Assembly (NCBI GenBank): GCA_036924285.1
Contig: JAYKYS010000002.1
Span: forward strand, 37,060,501 to 37,124,500
Direction of reading: 5' to 3'
Length of the DNA: 64,000 nt
DNA from: Asterella californica
Lineage: Eukaryota > Streptophyta > Marchantiopsida > Marchantiales > Aytoniaceae
Part shown: positions 24,577-36,986 of the stretch, one piece after another
Layout: each line of letters begins with the position of its first letter
How positions within the stretch are numbered: position 1 is the first letter of the stretch
Translations under genes and position numbers: made by a program
Notes under the pieces: model-generated
Database searches by the model: none
Seen by the model: only the letters and a program-made list of their open reading frames with translations
What the model was told of the DNA's origin: nothing

Positions 24577-27500
24577 TGCTTTACACACGTCTACAGGTCT
24601 GAACGTTCTTACACAGGCAGTAATAATATCAACCCTAGCTAGCTAGGTCTGGAGGTGACAACTATAGAGACATTGGCTCAAGGGCCAACTCTTCCTTTTG
24701 TTGGCTCGTCCTCTTGACCACCGTGTTTCGTTACTTCACAGTCCCTGACAGTGTATGTACTTTTGCTCTCTGTGTGTGGTCCCATATCCATTCCAGCCAT
24801 CTATATATATCGATCAATGGCCAGGACAGGTGCATAATTAATATGTCCTTGAGGCTAGAAGCTAGTAGCTAGCGCTTAGCCGCGAGAATCATTCAACTTG
24901 ATTGATGTTTTCCTCGTAAAACTAATGTACGGTTGGTGGAAATATAGCCGGTTTCCATCGCATGTGTTTATTGTGCTCGCCGGTTGCTCTGACCCGTTGG
25001 CCCTTGCCCCTTGGTCTAGATCTTAATTTGACCGCGTTACTCCTGATCAGTTGGAGTGCCTATAGTTACGTAAGCTTACTATTGTAGCACTCACTACAGG
25101 AGTAATCCTAGTGCTCATTGGCACTGAGCCAATTACGCCTAACCATCTGCAAAACAAGAGCTGCTGGCGCGCACTGAAGGTACAAGATGCCTTGCATTGT
25201 AGCAGTGTTATAATACTTAGATATGGTGATGTAATTTAGCTCAAGGGTCCTCGGTCCTTGGAAGAGAAACATGATCCAAACATCGACTGTGACACTGCCT
25301 GCTGCTGGATGGTGGTCCTCTTGGAATGGGCCGGGCCTGCCAAAGAAATGCCAGATCAATGAACATTTGCAGCTGCATGTGGAAGGATGAGATCGAGCGG
25401 CTGTCAGTAGTACCTGGTCTGTTCTACTTATCGTAGTTAACTTAGCAGGTACGCAGCCAGAAGAAGAAGATGCGATCGGTCGACTTTTTAATATTAGGCT
25501 TTCCAGATCCAATGATTTACGTTCCGGTGAGCGCTAGCAAGACCCACTACATGTTTTACGGGGAAGATCTGGATTCACCCCCGGTTTTCACTAGGCTTTT
25601 GTCGTGTTTATCGATCAGACGCCTTATTGGCGAGAACTCGTAAAGCATGGCATCGCCAAAAAGTCCTCCGAGTCGTAGTATCTGCACTGTGCAGCTAGCG
25701 CTGGGTCAGTTCTGTCTGTCGTCTTCTCTTATATTACGACGGAGAGTTACTATTAGTGCAAAGCTCAGAAAGACTTTTTGATCGTCTGCAACCTCAGCGG
25801 GCCTAACAGTCCCCATTAGTTTCCTAAGCTTCCGGCTTCTTTTCAGTTTCTGCTTTGTGCCACATTTCGGGGGGACTCTCGGGATTGGCAAATCATGCCG
25901 GACTTTTATCTTGTGAGTATTCTGTGGGTATCACAGCTGGAGATCGTAGTTCGTATAGCCGAGATCTTATATAGTTTGACCCGGAGAAGAATGATTTGAA
26001 CAATCAGCGCTAGCTCACTATGCATTTTGAATGTTCCCTCCCCTTCTCCCCTCCGACGTCTCTTGAACAAGTTTCGCCTTAGTCTCAGCCACCTTACGTG
26101 CTTTAGGAGTGGGCAGCCGCTGCAGCTATTGTGGCTACTCATTGACCCCCTAGCCCTCGGCATGTGCCCTGTTTTAGCTGCTGATCCAGATGAGGTCAGA
26201 TTCTTAGCTAGCGTAAGCATCTTATCTCTCTCGCTTATCTTTATCTGGGTGACTGATTAGGATCGTTTATGATATTCAAGTCTCTGACTCAAGAGGACCA
26301 TTGCAAGGAAATATAGCGTGAGTCCTGTCTGGCTAAAGTCTGTTGGGAAGATAAGCAAACGTTACCGGCTGGAGTTCGGATGAAGGTGATCATGACTGTG
26401 AAGTTTACACACGACGATTCAGGACTTTTTGTCTTACGAGAGCATCCCGCATCCGCATGCACTTACTGATCAATCTCTGATGGGAGTACTGTACTGGTCC
26501 GTATACAAATGAATTAGGTGTGCAGTACGTACAGTCTGAAGACTTGCTGAGAGTCGCCTCAACAGTCGACCGAGTCGACTAGGGAAAGACTTCCGATCAG
26601 TGACATGTACAGCAACTTACAAAATGTATATACAACTAAGTTCTGGAACGCAAGGATTGTATGACGACACAGTGGGCAAGGATAAGAGACTTATAATTAG
26701 CGAGGTAATGTCATTGAAATTATTCGGGGAAGCGCGAGAACCTTAATATCTTATTCTTGGGGAAGCTGCCTGTACCGTCTCCAAACCCCGATGAGTTCAT
26801 GGACCAAGCATGAAAGGCCTCTTGCACAGAACAGTCCCCTCAAGTGGAAGACGAACACCAAATTCGCCACGACTTTCATGTCCTTGAGCTTGAGCATCAA
26901 GTACAGCATTGATCACATATATATATTGCACACATGGAAATTTCGGTCGTCGTTTGGAATGGTTTGTACGATATAATGCCTTCTTGAGCATCTTCTATAG
27001 CACTTGATCATGATTGAACTCTCCAGCAATATGCTTATCCAACTCCTTCTTGTGGTGCAGCTGAAGTATATATCAGTACTACGTTAGTCCCTTGTGCATG
27101 ATCCGCGTCGCCTCCGTCTCTGTCAAGAAAACTCATGATCACCCGTCTTCGAAAAGAAAAGATGCTAATTAAGAAAAGGGGAACAAAGCACTCTAATGCA
27201 CAAAGTAAACTCACTATCAATCAATTGCATGATTCGAGGCCTGGCTCCCATCTCAAAGTGGCTTGGAGTAAGTACTGCTCATGATCACTTTCGGTTTCTC
27301 TTTCAGCACTTCTTCTATTCGGATAAAGTTCTCCGGACCGGTCCATCAATCACGCGCTGATCCAAGAAGAAGAAAACTATCCACTAATTCAGCGATATTT
27401 CGATTCCCACAATCGCACAATATATATTCTCATCTCCTCCTAGCTCATGGACCATCACTCGGTCTTCTGCATGAGCATCTAGGTGATTCCTTTCGCAACA

Positions 27501-29891
27501 AACGAGTCCAGCAAGTTTACTCCTGATTAATCTACCCGTGTGGATATATACGTTTATATGGATCCGTGTATGGAATCAGCACATATTTCAACCACTACAG
27601 TATATATGTTGAATGTGAGTTCACTTCTCGGAGAAAATGTTGCAATTAATTGCACGAGCCTGGCGCATAATCTTGCGTATAATCAGAGAGAATGGGAACA
27701 TAGCAGTGCAGGTTCCCGCCCAGTAACAGTAAACTGGTGACTTCAGGTTATTGTGGCTGTGCAAGTCAAGGGGTTGGAACTCGTAATAATTCTAATTAAG
27801 AATTCCTTGCTTTATGCCTTGGGACGAGAATCTTTTACTTTTGTGCTCGTTTCAATGCTTAGCGTTCAAGGTCAACTTTGCCATTTACGGCCTTGCCTTT
27901 TTGAGAAAGTGAAAGCCTTTTATATGGACAAAAGGAAAACCACATTCGAACCAGAGTAAAGTAGACTCTACAACCGAGTCTCGTCAACCCGTACATGTCT
28001 CCTGTGGGGATCAAGCTTCTTTCTCTATTTATAATTCTATCAATATATAAATAAATATATATATATTCGTAAATATGAAAACGCTAACCCGGAGAGGTCA
28101 TGAATGTCATTCAAGAGTAGACTAACACTCTAAGAGTGAAAACACGCCACGTGTATCGCCGGTTAGCCTCACCGTTTAACACGTATAAGATTCCCAGACT
28201 TCACAGGTTGGCAAGCCTAGCCACGAGAGGAGGCGAAAAACAGAATTCTTGGAGAAGATGTTTGATCGAGCCTCGATGAGAAGAACTCAAGAAGGAAGAA
28301 TGTGATGACGGGACAGAGTCTTATAATTTGACCTGACCACAGAGAGATAGAGAGCGAGAGAGAGTTCCACTAAACCAAGTAAGGGATCCGGACAAAGCAG
28401 GCTGCTGCATGCGTGGCTTCAGTTGACTAACCCGGATCTCGTAAGAGTTCACGGTTAACTCGCATGCGGTTAACTAGATGAAATTTCTTCGCTGCGGAGG
28501 TCTTCCCAGCAGGCTAAGTAACTAGTACTTTACCGAGGGAACGGAACTTATCATGAACGATACCGTACGTGGTCCATACGGCAATGCCTACGGTGCCGAG
28601 ACGGAAGCTTAATTACGCAAAATCTGCTTGCTACGAAGCAGCACAGCACAGCCCAGCCCAGCTAGCTTGTGTGCACGCTTTGACTTCTTCATGACGGATC
28701 CTGCTCAAAATAGCTTTCCAGATTCGAGATCGTGGAACTCGAGCATGCTACTTCCCGACAAATTCAGAAGCCTGTGCTTTGAGGACGACGACACCACCAC
28801 GTGAGTGAATGAAGTTTGTACCGGATCGGAGCTAGCCCACACGGACTAGGACGATTCGAGACTTTAAGTTGGTGCATCTTGAATTCGACATTCCTGGCCG
28901 CGCCATGAAGGTGGTGCATGGATCGAATGTAAGACATTCTCGACAGACAGACGGTGTCGACCGAGAAAGATTCGCCCGTACGTACATTAATGCCCGGGCG
29001 AACAAGTGAACGAAGCTCTTAATCTGCAATCATAAATCAGTATGTCGAATGAAGTCTATCGAAGCTACTCGTACCAGCATCAGCATCATCTTCATCAAGT
29101 CAGTAGCTGAGAGACATCGATGGATAGCTACGTCGTGTATATGATCATGATTCATGAAGCTCATGTTACCCCGATCCGGTCGGTACCCGGCTGTCATCAC
29201 GTCTACCATGAGCATGCATGAGACTCAGGATTAATGAAAGCTCTTAAACTTCGTCCTTGATTTCTTTCTTCCTTCCTTCCTTCGGTAGCCACAGTCAAAG
29301 ATCGATCGGAAGAAAATATACAAGTACTATAATTTTGAAATTCCACATCTCTAGATCTGGAGGGGAGATTGAATGAAGGAAGGAGGATGCAGAGGAGGGC
29401 CTGGCTGACTCGAAACACAACACACAGCAAGCACTCATGATCACGAAGGTCGTCGAGCCGATCCACGAAATCATTTGAATTAACAGAAACACAATCTTAA
29501 TGATCTTAGACTAGTGATAATGTTAACAAGACCGGCCGGATGTACCATCAGCTACAGATGAAGCTGTGGACATCGGCAGCTAAGTTTATTTAATATGTAT
29601 ACGAATAAAGAAACTTGGATTATATACCAAGCAGCGTTCAGACTAGTTCACGAAATCGGCTGCACTGTTGCAATAGAAGAGCGACCAGAGCTGTGGAGAC
29701 AGATGGTCGACTCTCCCACCTTCTAGCTAGCTAGCTACAGGGCATGGAGTAAAGGTGCGGACTGAGAAACTTGTCGGTGGAATCCATTCTAGATAGTTAT
29801 TCTCGGCAGAAGTATCGTAGAGGTGATCACTACGTCAAGCTAGGTGTGTACACGTACGTACAGAGTGCAAAGCAAAGTATCTACAGGTAGT

Positions 29892-29937
29892 AAGCGATCG
29901 AGCGGGCGAGCTAACTAGCTACCTAGCTCGATCGCTT
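29892..29937. repeat. Hairpin, 12-bp perfect arms
   Basis: AAGCGATCGAGC (29892-29903) and GCTCGATCGCTT (29926-29937) are perfect inverted repeats. The 22-base interval contains a second nested inverted pair (gagcta/tagctc), so alternative folds compete. Confidence 0.6.
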
Positions 29938-30658
29938 GAGTGTCGTCTGCATTCACCTACATAAAAAGGTGATCGGAACGGCCCCGTCCCCGACTGAGCA
30001 ATCTATGGGACCGACCGTAGCGTCAATTTTACATTTATGTACTCCCTCTCTCGCTCTCTCTGTATGGAACATGCAGAAACAGAAGCGGGCTAGCGCTACC
30101 TCAGTAGCTAACGAACATCATGCCAGGTGCCTTGATCGGGCAGGGGAAGTGCTGATCAGGCCTAAATTTTACTGTGAATGAATACATGAATAAAGAATCA
30201 AAGTTTATGTACACGTGTATATATCGTCATGAGAAATGAAGCAAGTCGAGACTTGAAGAAAGACTGGTGCCGTCCCAGCCGCCATTTGCTTGTCACTGAC
30301 CAGTCCACGAGCAATCAAGCACCATCGAGATACAAATTGACGACTTAGTCCAGCGCTTCTGATATTCCATATTCATCAGCTGTGAATGGTCGACTGTATC
30401 TGGACAGCGCTGAAAGATCGTCCAGTCTGTGAATTCAGAAAACCCATCAATCAATCAATCAATCAAACCACGTTCTTCGTTGAACTCAAGCGGTTGGAAC
30501 TGACTCCGGCTGTGTGGAGACCAAACCGAAGAAGATGTCCTCAGAATTCTTTGGCTAGTAGTGCTGCTGAAGCTCGACATACATTCGCTTTAGCAGCCAA
30601 GCGAACTGAACCGTACCGCGCATATATTTGCTGACCAGATAACCGACCCGGAGCCAAC

Positions 30659-30687
30659 ATGCGTAGTAGCTAGTGCTAGCTACGCAT
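30659..30687. repeat. Imperfect palindrome
   Basis: GTAGCTAG and CTAGCTAC flank a TG centre and are extended outward by ATGCGTA and ACGCAT. Intergenic, with no function assigned. Confidence 0.45.
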
Positions 30688-31272
30688 ATGACTTCCGTGG
30701 TATTGAACAGCTGCTAGCGCTCAGCAGGGATCCCCGTCAGTCGATCTGTCGGTCTGGAGCTGCCGCTGCTGCATGCCTAGAATGTATGATACACAAAGTA
30801 ATAAGCCGTCCAAGTTCTTACCAAAGGATGGATGATCAATGGTTACAAGTGTGTGTTGTCGATCATTCCAACCAACCACCAATTCCTCTCGAGAGGGCCT
30901 TCAGAGCCTTCGCTATCCATCATCATGCCATACGAAGTTGAGAGAGAGTTGTTGTTCCCCTCGAGTTTAGAATCCCGGCCACAGAAACATTCACCTTGAG
31001 AGTTGTTCTCTTGGTGAACTCGATGGGTGTGCCGTCGTTGATCCTGAACTGTTGCAGCATATACATCTCGAAATGCAGCAGCCGACGACCTGACACGAAC
31101 ATGCACCTGCTGCTGTCTGATCATGAGCCAGAGAGTGCTGTCTATATAGCTGCAGGTGCGGTCGAGGTCGCCAGTCGTCAGAGAACGTGGAAGTTTTGGA
31201 TCAGGCCTTGAATCGGATCATGACTTTTCATGCAACTAGTAGGGCAGATTTTATACAAATGTACAAACACAT

Positions 31273-32349
31273 TTAACCCGACGGAGAATCCCAGCTGATC
31301 GGCCAATCCGAGTCATTGGTAGGGGGCATAATTGGCACGACAGTGTCCCAACTACCACTAATCCCAGACATGAGACTCTCAATCGTATGATTAGCGACAC
31401 CTTGCATCTGAATCTCCCTTCTGACTGCCCAGTTGGGGTTGAAGTTGCCGGTGAAATCGTTCATATTAAAGGTTCGGGAATGTTGCAATTGCTGTGATTC
31501 GTGCTCATTGTGGTAGGCACCTCCGGATCCGGCTCCACCTTGGTGGTGCTGCTGGTAGTCGAGGGAAGAGATACGAGGACTGCTGAAGCCCGCAGAAACG
31601 TGGGTGGAACTCAGCACATGGGACTGGGACTGATGATGATTGGGAGAGTCCGTAAGAGGTGGCAGGTAGGTGCTCGATTGGTGGTCGAAGCTACTTTCAT
31701 GGTCGTCGAGGTCTAACTGGTAATTTGTAGCACCTGGATGATCATGACCTTCAGCGCTCTTTCTGCATGCTGCATTCTTCTTGAACACTCGACAAACAAC
31801 CCACTCCGTGACAGGAGACGACTCGCCCTCGATTCTGTACTCGTGCATGATCCAGCTGGTCTTTTCGCCCTTGGGAGCACGGCCTAGATAGAAAACCAGA
31901 GTCTTCTTCATGCCCACGAGCCTATCCGTCACGGAGCTCATCACTTCCCGATCTTTTCCCGTGGCTTTCCAGTATCCGGCGTCGGTGGCGCGATTCGTGC
32001 GCATTCCTGTGGGGTACTTCCGGTCCCGAAGACTGAAGAAGTACCACGCGTTCTCGCCGACCTTGGCCTTGGCTGGGAGGTCCCACGGTTCACATCTGTT
32101 AAGGTTCACCTCGTCAATCGCTTCGAAGTTGTAGTGGTTGTTCTCGACCTTCTTCTTCAGGTAGTAACACACCAGCTCCTCATCGGTAGGATGGAAGCGG
32201 AACCCGGGCGGAAGACGCGAGCTGCTGCTGCTGCTGTCGTTGCCGCTACCTCCATTAATGCGCTCGTCCAGCACCCCGCTCTCCATCTCCACCTTCGCTA
32301 TAGTACAGATGTTGTGAAAATTTGGGTAGTTGTCCATCTCATCCGGCAT
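31273..32349 (-). CDS. NAC-domain transcription factor (NAM/CUC-like)
   Basis: A single uninterrupted frame of 358 residues. The NAC DNA-binding domain spans about residues 46-192 with all five subdomains: [16 protein letters not shown] (46-60), B including [11 protein letters not shown] (86-96), [21 protein letters not shown] (111-130), [21 protein letters not shown] (144-163) and [12 protein letters not shown] (182-192). Retention of A, C and D implies competence for dimerisation and DNA binding. The C-terminal half is rich in Ser, His, Gln and Gly, as expected of an activation domain, and ends in acidic/aromatic [12 protein letters not shown]. The wording of subdomains A-D is closest to NAM/CUC-type NACs. 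The frame is open at the positions where angiosperm NAC genes usually have introns (near residues 91 and 173). An in-frame stop lies about 40 bases upstream of the chosen ATG; later Met codons at 5 and 22 are possible starts. Nuclear regulator; targets unknown. Confidence 0.95.
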   Translation of the reverse strand: MPDEMDNYPNFHNICTIAKVEMESGVLDERINGGSGNDSSSSSSRLPPGFRFHPTDEELVCYYLKKKVENNHYNFEAIDEVNLNRCEPWDLPAKAKVGENAWYFFSLRDRKYPTGMRTNRATDAGYWKATGKDREVMSSVTDRLVGMKKTLVFYLGRAPKGEKTSWIMHEYRIEGESSPVTEWVVCRVFKKNAACRKSAEGHDHPGATNYQLDLDDHESSFDHQSSTYLPPLTDSPNHHQSQSHVLSSTHVSAGFSSPRISSLDYQQHHQGGAGSGGAYHNEHESQQLQHSRTFNMNDFTGNFNPNWAVRREIQMQGVANHTIESLMSGISGSWDTVVPIMPPTNDSDWPISWDSPSG

Positions 32350-33260
32350 CCTAGGTCTGCACTTGTAGGAGAAAGCGCCGTCCTGCTAGGTGCACTGAGA
32401 AGCCCTTTCCGACACTGGACGATGATAATTGTTATTATTGTTATTATTGCGAATGGCTCTATACAATCCAACAAATTCTTAGTAGGTTGAAGGTGACCTG
32501 AGATTCAGCTCGAATGCTTGGAAAGCTACAGTAACTAAAACTGTGTATTGTATAATCGGAGTATATGGTACAGAGCTGATGAAGGTCAGGTCCTATTATG
32601 GGAAGAGGGGTCGAGTAAATATACACACGCCACGCTCTAGCACACAGACAGTGACGAAGCTTAAGACAGAGAGTCGGTGTATTCCGAAGTGAGAAGAGAC
32701 GCCGGCAGCACGTGGATCTATGGATCTGTGTTCGTCAGGACGAGGAAATGAACATATATATACAGGAAACACAAGGCGGCAAAATAGTTTCTCAAATAGA
32801 TCGTTTAATTTGTGTTTTGGTCCAGAGCGGAATAGCTCGGGATCGAAATCTCGAGACGAGGCTAAGTCTCTGAATCAGAAGAGTTCTGTATATCTAGTTG
32901 GCTAGGCCAGCAGCAAACTGGTCAAGCTTGAACTGACAGAGTGATTGATCAACTCGAGTGGAATGAAAGAAAGGCGAAACTGAGCAGCGAAAGAAACGAG
33001 AACTGGAATCAGAGTGGAAAAGAAACGCGAAACCGTGTAGACCTTAAGACAGACAGACTGAAGCAATATATCGGTTCAACTTGAGTCTTCCCCAACAACC
33101 ACTGGGTTCCCTCTAGCCTTTGTAGGCAACTGTGTGTCGATCTACAAGAAGAATTCTTCTCGAAGTACTCTCTTGGAAACGCCCACAGATAGCTGTAGAC
33201 AGACAAAGGCAGACAAGTAAAACAACGCTGAGCCTTGCTGCAAAACTTACAGACACGATG
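32350..33260 (-). promoter_or_regulatory. Upstream region of the NAC gene
   Basis: An alternating TATA-like stretch lies around 32753-32764, about 410 bases upstream of the start codon. A strong minus-strand donor (CT|GTAAGT) is at about 33250 and an acceptor-like GTGCAG ends 8 bases before the ATG (near 32357), so a 5'UTR intron of about 0.9 kb is possible. These two promoter/leader models conflict, and I cannot choose without transcripts. Confidence 0.3.
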
Positions 33261-35250
33261 GAAAGCCGCCTGGGGTCTGTTTAAGTACTAGAGGGACCTC
33301 CTTCTCTCCTCAAGACTCCCTCGAGATGGAAAAGCTGAAGCGCAGGGTATGCAGAGTGGAGAAAAGAATCAGCTGATACACAAGCTGTGAATTTGTACAA
33401 GAGAAGACCAGGAAGACGCCTGCAGGCAAGAGTAAACGAGGGAACAAGAGTGAGAGAGAACGAAGAAAGAGTTGCTGCGTAGCTGCTGCTGCTGCCCTTT
33501 TTCCTCCGGAAGAACAGTTTGCGGATGGATTTGTGACAAAGGATGGAACTAGACGACGCTTACTATAATTGCAAGAGAGACCCGCAGAGGTGGGACCGAC
33601 CGGTCCTGGAGAAGTGTGACGATCAAGGAAGCGGCTGCTGAACACATAGCTTGTTCTACACTGCTTGGTGGTGAATATCACCTTTTTTCTCCTGTTTTCC
33701 CCTCCACTGCAGCACATATCACCCCTGGCCGACCGCCCCAACTCATGGCACTTGCTAGTTACGGATCCGGATGCTTTGAACATGAATCAGGACCGACCTC
33801 ATTTCTCTCTTATCTCGGACTATCTCGGACTCCCCGGCCGGGCCAGCCGGGTATCCAAGATTTCCAACGTTGCGTTACAGAGACTCGTCACCCGAACCTT
33901 TTCAGACGTCTAGAACCAAAACCATGTAGTACATGGGGAATCTTTATATCTTCCCAGTGCATGCGCCTACCTTCGTCACTGCTGCCCATTTTACACGCCT
34001 ACAACTCTAGTGCCTGCGTGTGTCGATGACTACCGTCTATCAATCGGCTCTTCAAACTCACGTCCGTATGTACATCGCTCCTTCACTTGTAATAATTACT
34101 AGTACTGCTAATCCTGGTTTCGTTTCTCCTTTCCCTGGTTTGATTTAGTCTGGCCTGGCATGGCTTCTTTTAATTTGCTTGCTTTCGTCCGCGCGCAACT
34201 CTCGCTCTACATAACTAAACGCCTAGTCGAGGTATTCGCTCCCGGATCCATTGCAGCTCAAAAGCTTCATCTGAGTAGATCCGCTGCCGTGGTCTGCCAG
34301 TTGGTGGTGGCGACTGTAGCAGCCGCCATAGCTAGCTGTCATACGACTTCTGACTTAGTGACTGGCTCAATCGAGTCGATCGACTCTCCTCTGGGCCGGC
34401 CTGAACTTACCTCCCTCCCTCTTCAGTCTGGAGGATCATGCCATCGAAATTTCTGATCGACTGACAAGCCATATAGCAAGCTACTACGGTACTACCGTAG
34501 TTGACAGTCTGAATTGGTCAGGAATTCGCATCGTGTTCGTCGGTCATTTCAATTAATATATATCATATATATCCCCCTGGATCCGGCCTCTGGACTCGTC
34601 CACTGACCATTCGTTCATACACATCCGGTAACAACTATATTTGGTTCTTGAAGACTTTACCAACTAAGTAGCGCCCACATCGAAAGACGATACTGGCATG
34701 GATGGAAGGACAAAGCCAGCAAGCATTCTCCAGATTCACCCATTCCGTATCGTACAACTGAAACCCGGCCGTCATGTCTTGACTTGTTATGTTTCGTCAA
34801 CGGACCTGGATCACCGTCATCGGATTACATTACATCACACGGGCCATTTGTTTTGAATGTTTGGTTTGCCCGCCCGCCCACAACTTCCGAGTCTCAAACT
34901 CATCGATCCCGTAGACCTATCTCTTTGAAATTTTTACTTAGTCTAAACTGGTGGACTGATATGAGCCAAGGAAGAGTCACGCGTGCCTGATAGTCGTCTG
35001 ATTTATGAGTTTGAGAAGACGACCTAATTACGTTAGTCCAGCGAGCCACCCAATCCCTAAAGCTCCATGACAAACCGGTGATAGTCTAGGCAGTAATACC
35101 AGTCGCAATGCAGTGTAAGTAGAGCGTGGGGACTCATCATCATCATCCGGATGATATTATGTTTGTTTATACCTCCAGCCTCCAGGTCTCTGCGACTCTG
35201 CGAGGGTGGACTGATTCCGCACATCTAGTTGACATAATGCTGGAATCATT
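33261..35250. other. Intergenic DNA, no gene supported
   Basis: A 157-codon minus frame (33310-33783) and a 137-codon plus frame overlap but have no recognisable domain. A perfect 9-bp palindrome with a single central base (ACTACGGTA-C-TACCGTAGT) lies at 34483-34501. Confidence 0.35.
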
Positions 35251-35264
35251 TACTTACTGAGGCT

Positions 35265-35426
35265 CTTTTTCTTTCTTTTTTTCCTTTTTCTTATTTGCTT
35301 TTCTGGCTTCTGTCGCTGTGGGGCTTTCTGCATCCGTGCGCTGCTGCCCTTGCACAACCTCAGACCCCCCAGGCGGCAGGATTCGACCCCGGCTACGCGC
35401 GGATGGGGTTGCCAACAAGCCATGCG
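35265..35426 (-). mobile_element. tRNA-derived SINE, copy 1 (minus strand)
   Basis: Read on the minus strand it begins CGCATGGCTTGTTGGCAACC (A-box TGGCTTGTTGG), has a B-box-like GGGGTCGAATCC, a shared body (TGTGCAAGGGCAGCAGCG, GCAGAAAGCCCCACAGCG) and an A-rich tail with G and C interruptions. Flanks 35252-35264 and 35427-35440 (acttactgaggct / actttactgcggct) look like a degenerate target duplication. It is about 80% similar to copy 2 and appears the more complete at the 5' end. SINEs are transcribed by pol III and mobilised by LINE machinery. Confidence 0.75.
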
Positions 35427-35811
35427 ACTTTACTGCGGCTCTCACCATGTCTGACGGAGAGCGAGGCAAGTTTGTGGCGATGTGGCATCTCCTCAAGTGT
35501 GGAGTCGGGAGATCGGGCTTTGATAACCGCAGTAAACTGAAGGCAGGCCGGTTAAACAGGTTGGGAATTTGTCCAATGTTTCAGCTTTTAACTTCTTCCT
35601 CATTATAACCGTGGAGGGTTTACAAAGTGAAAGCCCCAGGTTTGTTGTTTTCTTTGAGCTTGAGCCTCTGTGTTGATCCCAGGTCAAACTCGAGTTGTCT
35701 ATCATGTTAAATAAAGGTTGTTTAGGATCATCAAGTTATTGCTGTTATTTGTTTACTCACTTTTGACTCGCATCTACTTCCTAATCCTTTAATTCCATCC
35801 GTTTTAAAGTC

Positions 35812-35974
35812 TTGTTGGCTACCCCATCCGCCTGTAGCCCGGGCGCCGTGGGGTCGAGTCCTCTTGGCGGGGGGACTCATGCTGTGCAAGGGCAGCAGCA
35901 TACGGCTGCAGAAAGCCCCACAGCGAAAAGAGGCTTAAAAAAAAACCAAATAATAAAAAAAAAAAAAAAAAATT
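35812..35974 (+). mobile_element. tRNA-derived SINE, copy 2 (plus strand) with poly(A) and 12-bp TSD
   Basis: The insertion runs from ttgttggctacccc through B-box-like GGGGTCGAGTCC and the blocks shared with copy 1 to an A-rich tail with a run of about 20 A's. It is bracketed by perfect 12-bp duplications CGTTTTAAAGTC (35800-35811 and 35975-35986), proof of a discrete retroposition event. Relative to copy 1 it lacks about 8 bases at the 5' end, truncating the A-box. The perfect duplication and uninterrupted tail suggest it is the younger copy. Confidence 0.88.
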
Positions 35975-35986
35975 CGTTTTAAAGTC

Positions 35987-36764
35987 AAACGGACATTACC
36001 GAGGTCAAAGTCTCTGGGATGCGCATGCTGGTCTAGACTCTAAAGCTTATCACCTCCACGGCTAGAAGGGAATAATGACCATGACCATGACCAACTCTTC
36101 TCTTCTGTATTGCGTAGGCCTCCTCCTTGCGGCTGGCTACGTTATTCCTTCAATCTCCATTTAGATAATAGAACCAATTTAAATCTATTTATGTCTTTTA
36201 TCCTGCCAGAGAGACAGAAGCGTTTCTTCCCCGCATCAGGTTAAGTGGAAAGTATATATTTTTCCCTCAAATCCCTTGATAGATCAAAAGTTGTATATTA
36301 ATGTGGAAAGTGTTTAGTTTATGTTTTGTTATTACGTGGAAGTTTCTTATAAGCAACTAATTATTTATACGCAAAATCTCTAGTGAAGATTTAACCTATA
36401 ACCTGAGTCTAGTATATTCACACAGACAAACACAAGTATATAGTTAAATTAGATACAGTCGACTTTGTTTGATAACATACAATGCAATATCAAAGGCAGT
36501 AAGGTAGGGAGATTTGCGATTCAATAAGATTATTATGGTAAGTGATCAAATACAAACTATGAATTTATTATTTTCAATATTTATCTATAGAAATAATTTA
36601 CCTTTTAATGTAGAATTTGTACAGTTGCTCAGCAACAAACATAAGCATTGTCTAGGAATATCTTCCATGAAATATCTATTAAAATAAATGCACCAAAATC
36701 TATTAAATTTCATCTTCTATCATTTGAGAGAATCTGATTTCGAATAGTTGCCTTTAGATACTAT
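35987..36764. other. AT-rich DNA between the SINE and the copia element
   Basis: No gene or repeat boundary recognised. The last five bases, ACTAT (36760-36764), are the target duplication of the copia insertion. Confidence 0.4.
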
Positions 36765-36986
36765 TGTAGAAAGACCGATACTTCGAGGACACTCCAAGAA
36801 GAGAGGACGAGTAGACAAAGAAAGTAAAATAAGATGTGAGAGGCTTTGTCTCTCCATGTATATGTAGTGGGGGTGAGTACAAAGAAAATCTTAATGATGG
36901 GTTAGCCCTCTAACTAACAGTAACTACCCTAACGACTTCGGCTAATGTTAGCCGCCGATCTACTAGAGCTTGGGACTATATCAACA
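36765..36986 (-). repeat. Copia 3' LTR (222 bp)
   Basis: Direct repeat of 43124-43351. On the minus strand it begins TGTTGATATAG. It lacks the 6-bp 'ggaata' present in the other LTR. Confidence 0.92.

Larger units (their letters stand above)
20918..31272. other. 10-kb gene-poor region rich in self-complementary tetramers
   Basis: No reading frame here shows a recognisable domain. The longest, a 134-codon minus frame at 25108-25512, looks spurious. Recognisable transposon sequence is also absent. CTAG, GATC, TATA and CATG words are conspicuously frequent (e.g. 'ctagctagctagc' near 29725, 'tatatatata' near 23440), as are short hairpins and microsatellites ((GA)n at 22690, (AATC)n at 30447). 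It could hold long regulatory DNA for the NAC gene on its right; that is inference. Confidence 0.4.

Noticed and set aside
25108..25512. 134-codon minus-strand frame
   Set aside because: No recognisable domain or family pattern, and no gene signals around it. Frames of this length are expected in balanced-composition DNA.
33310..33783. 157-codon minus frame upstream of the NAC gene
   Set aside because: Low complexity (Ser/Leu/Ala runs), no family, overlaps another frame on the other strand. More likely promoter or leader DNA.
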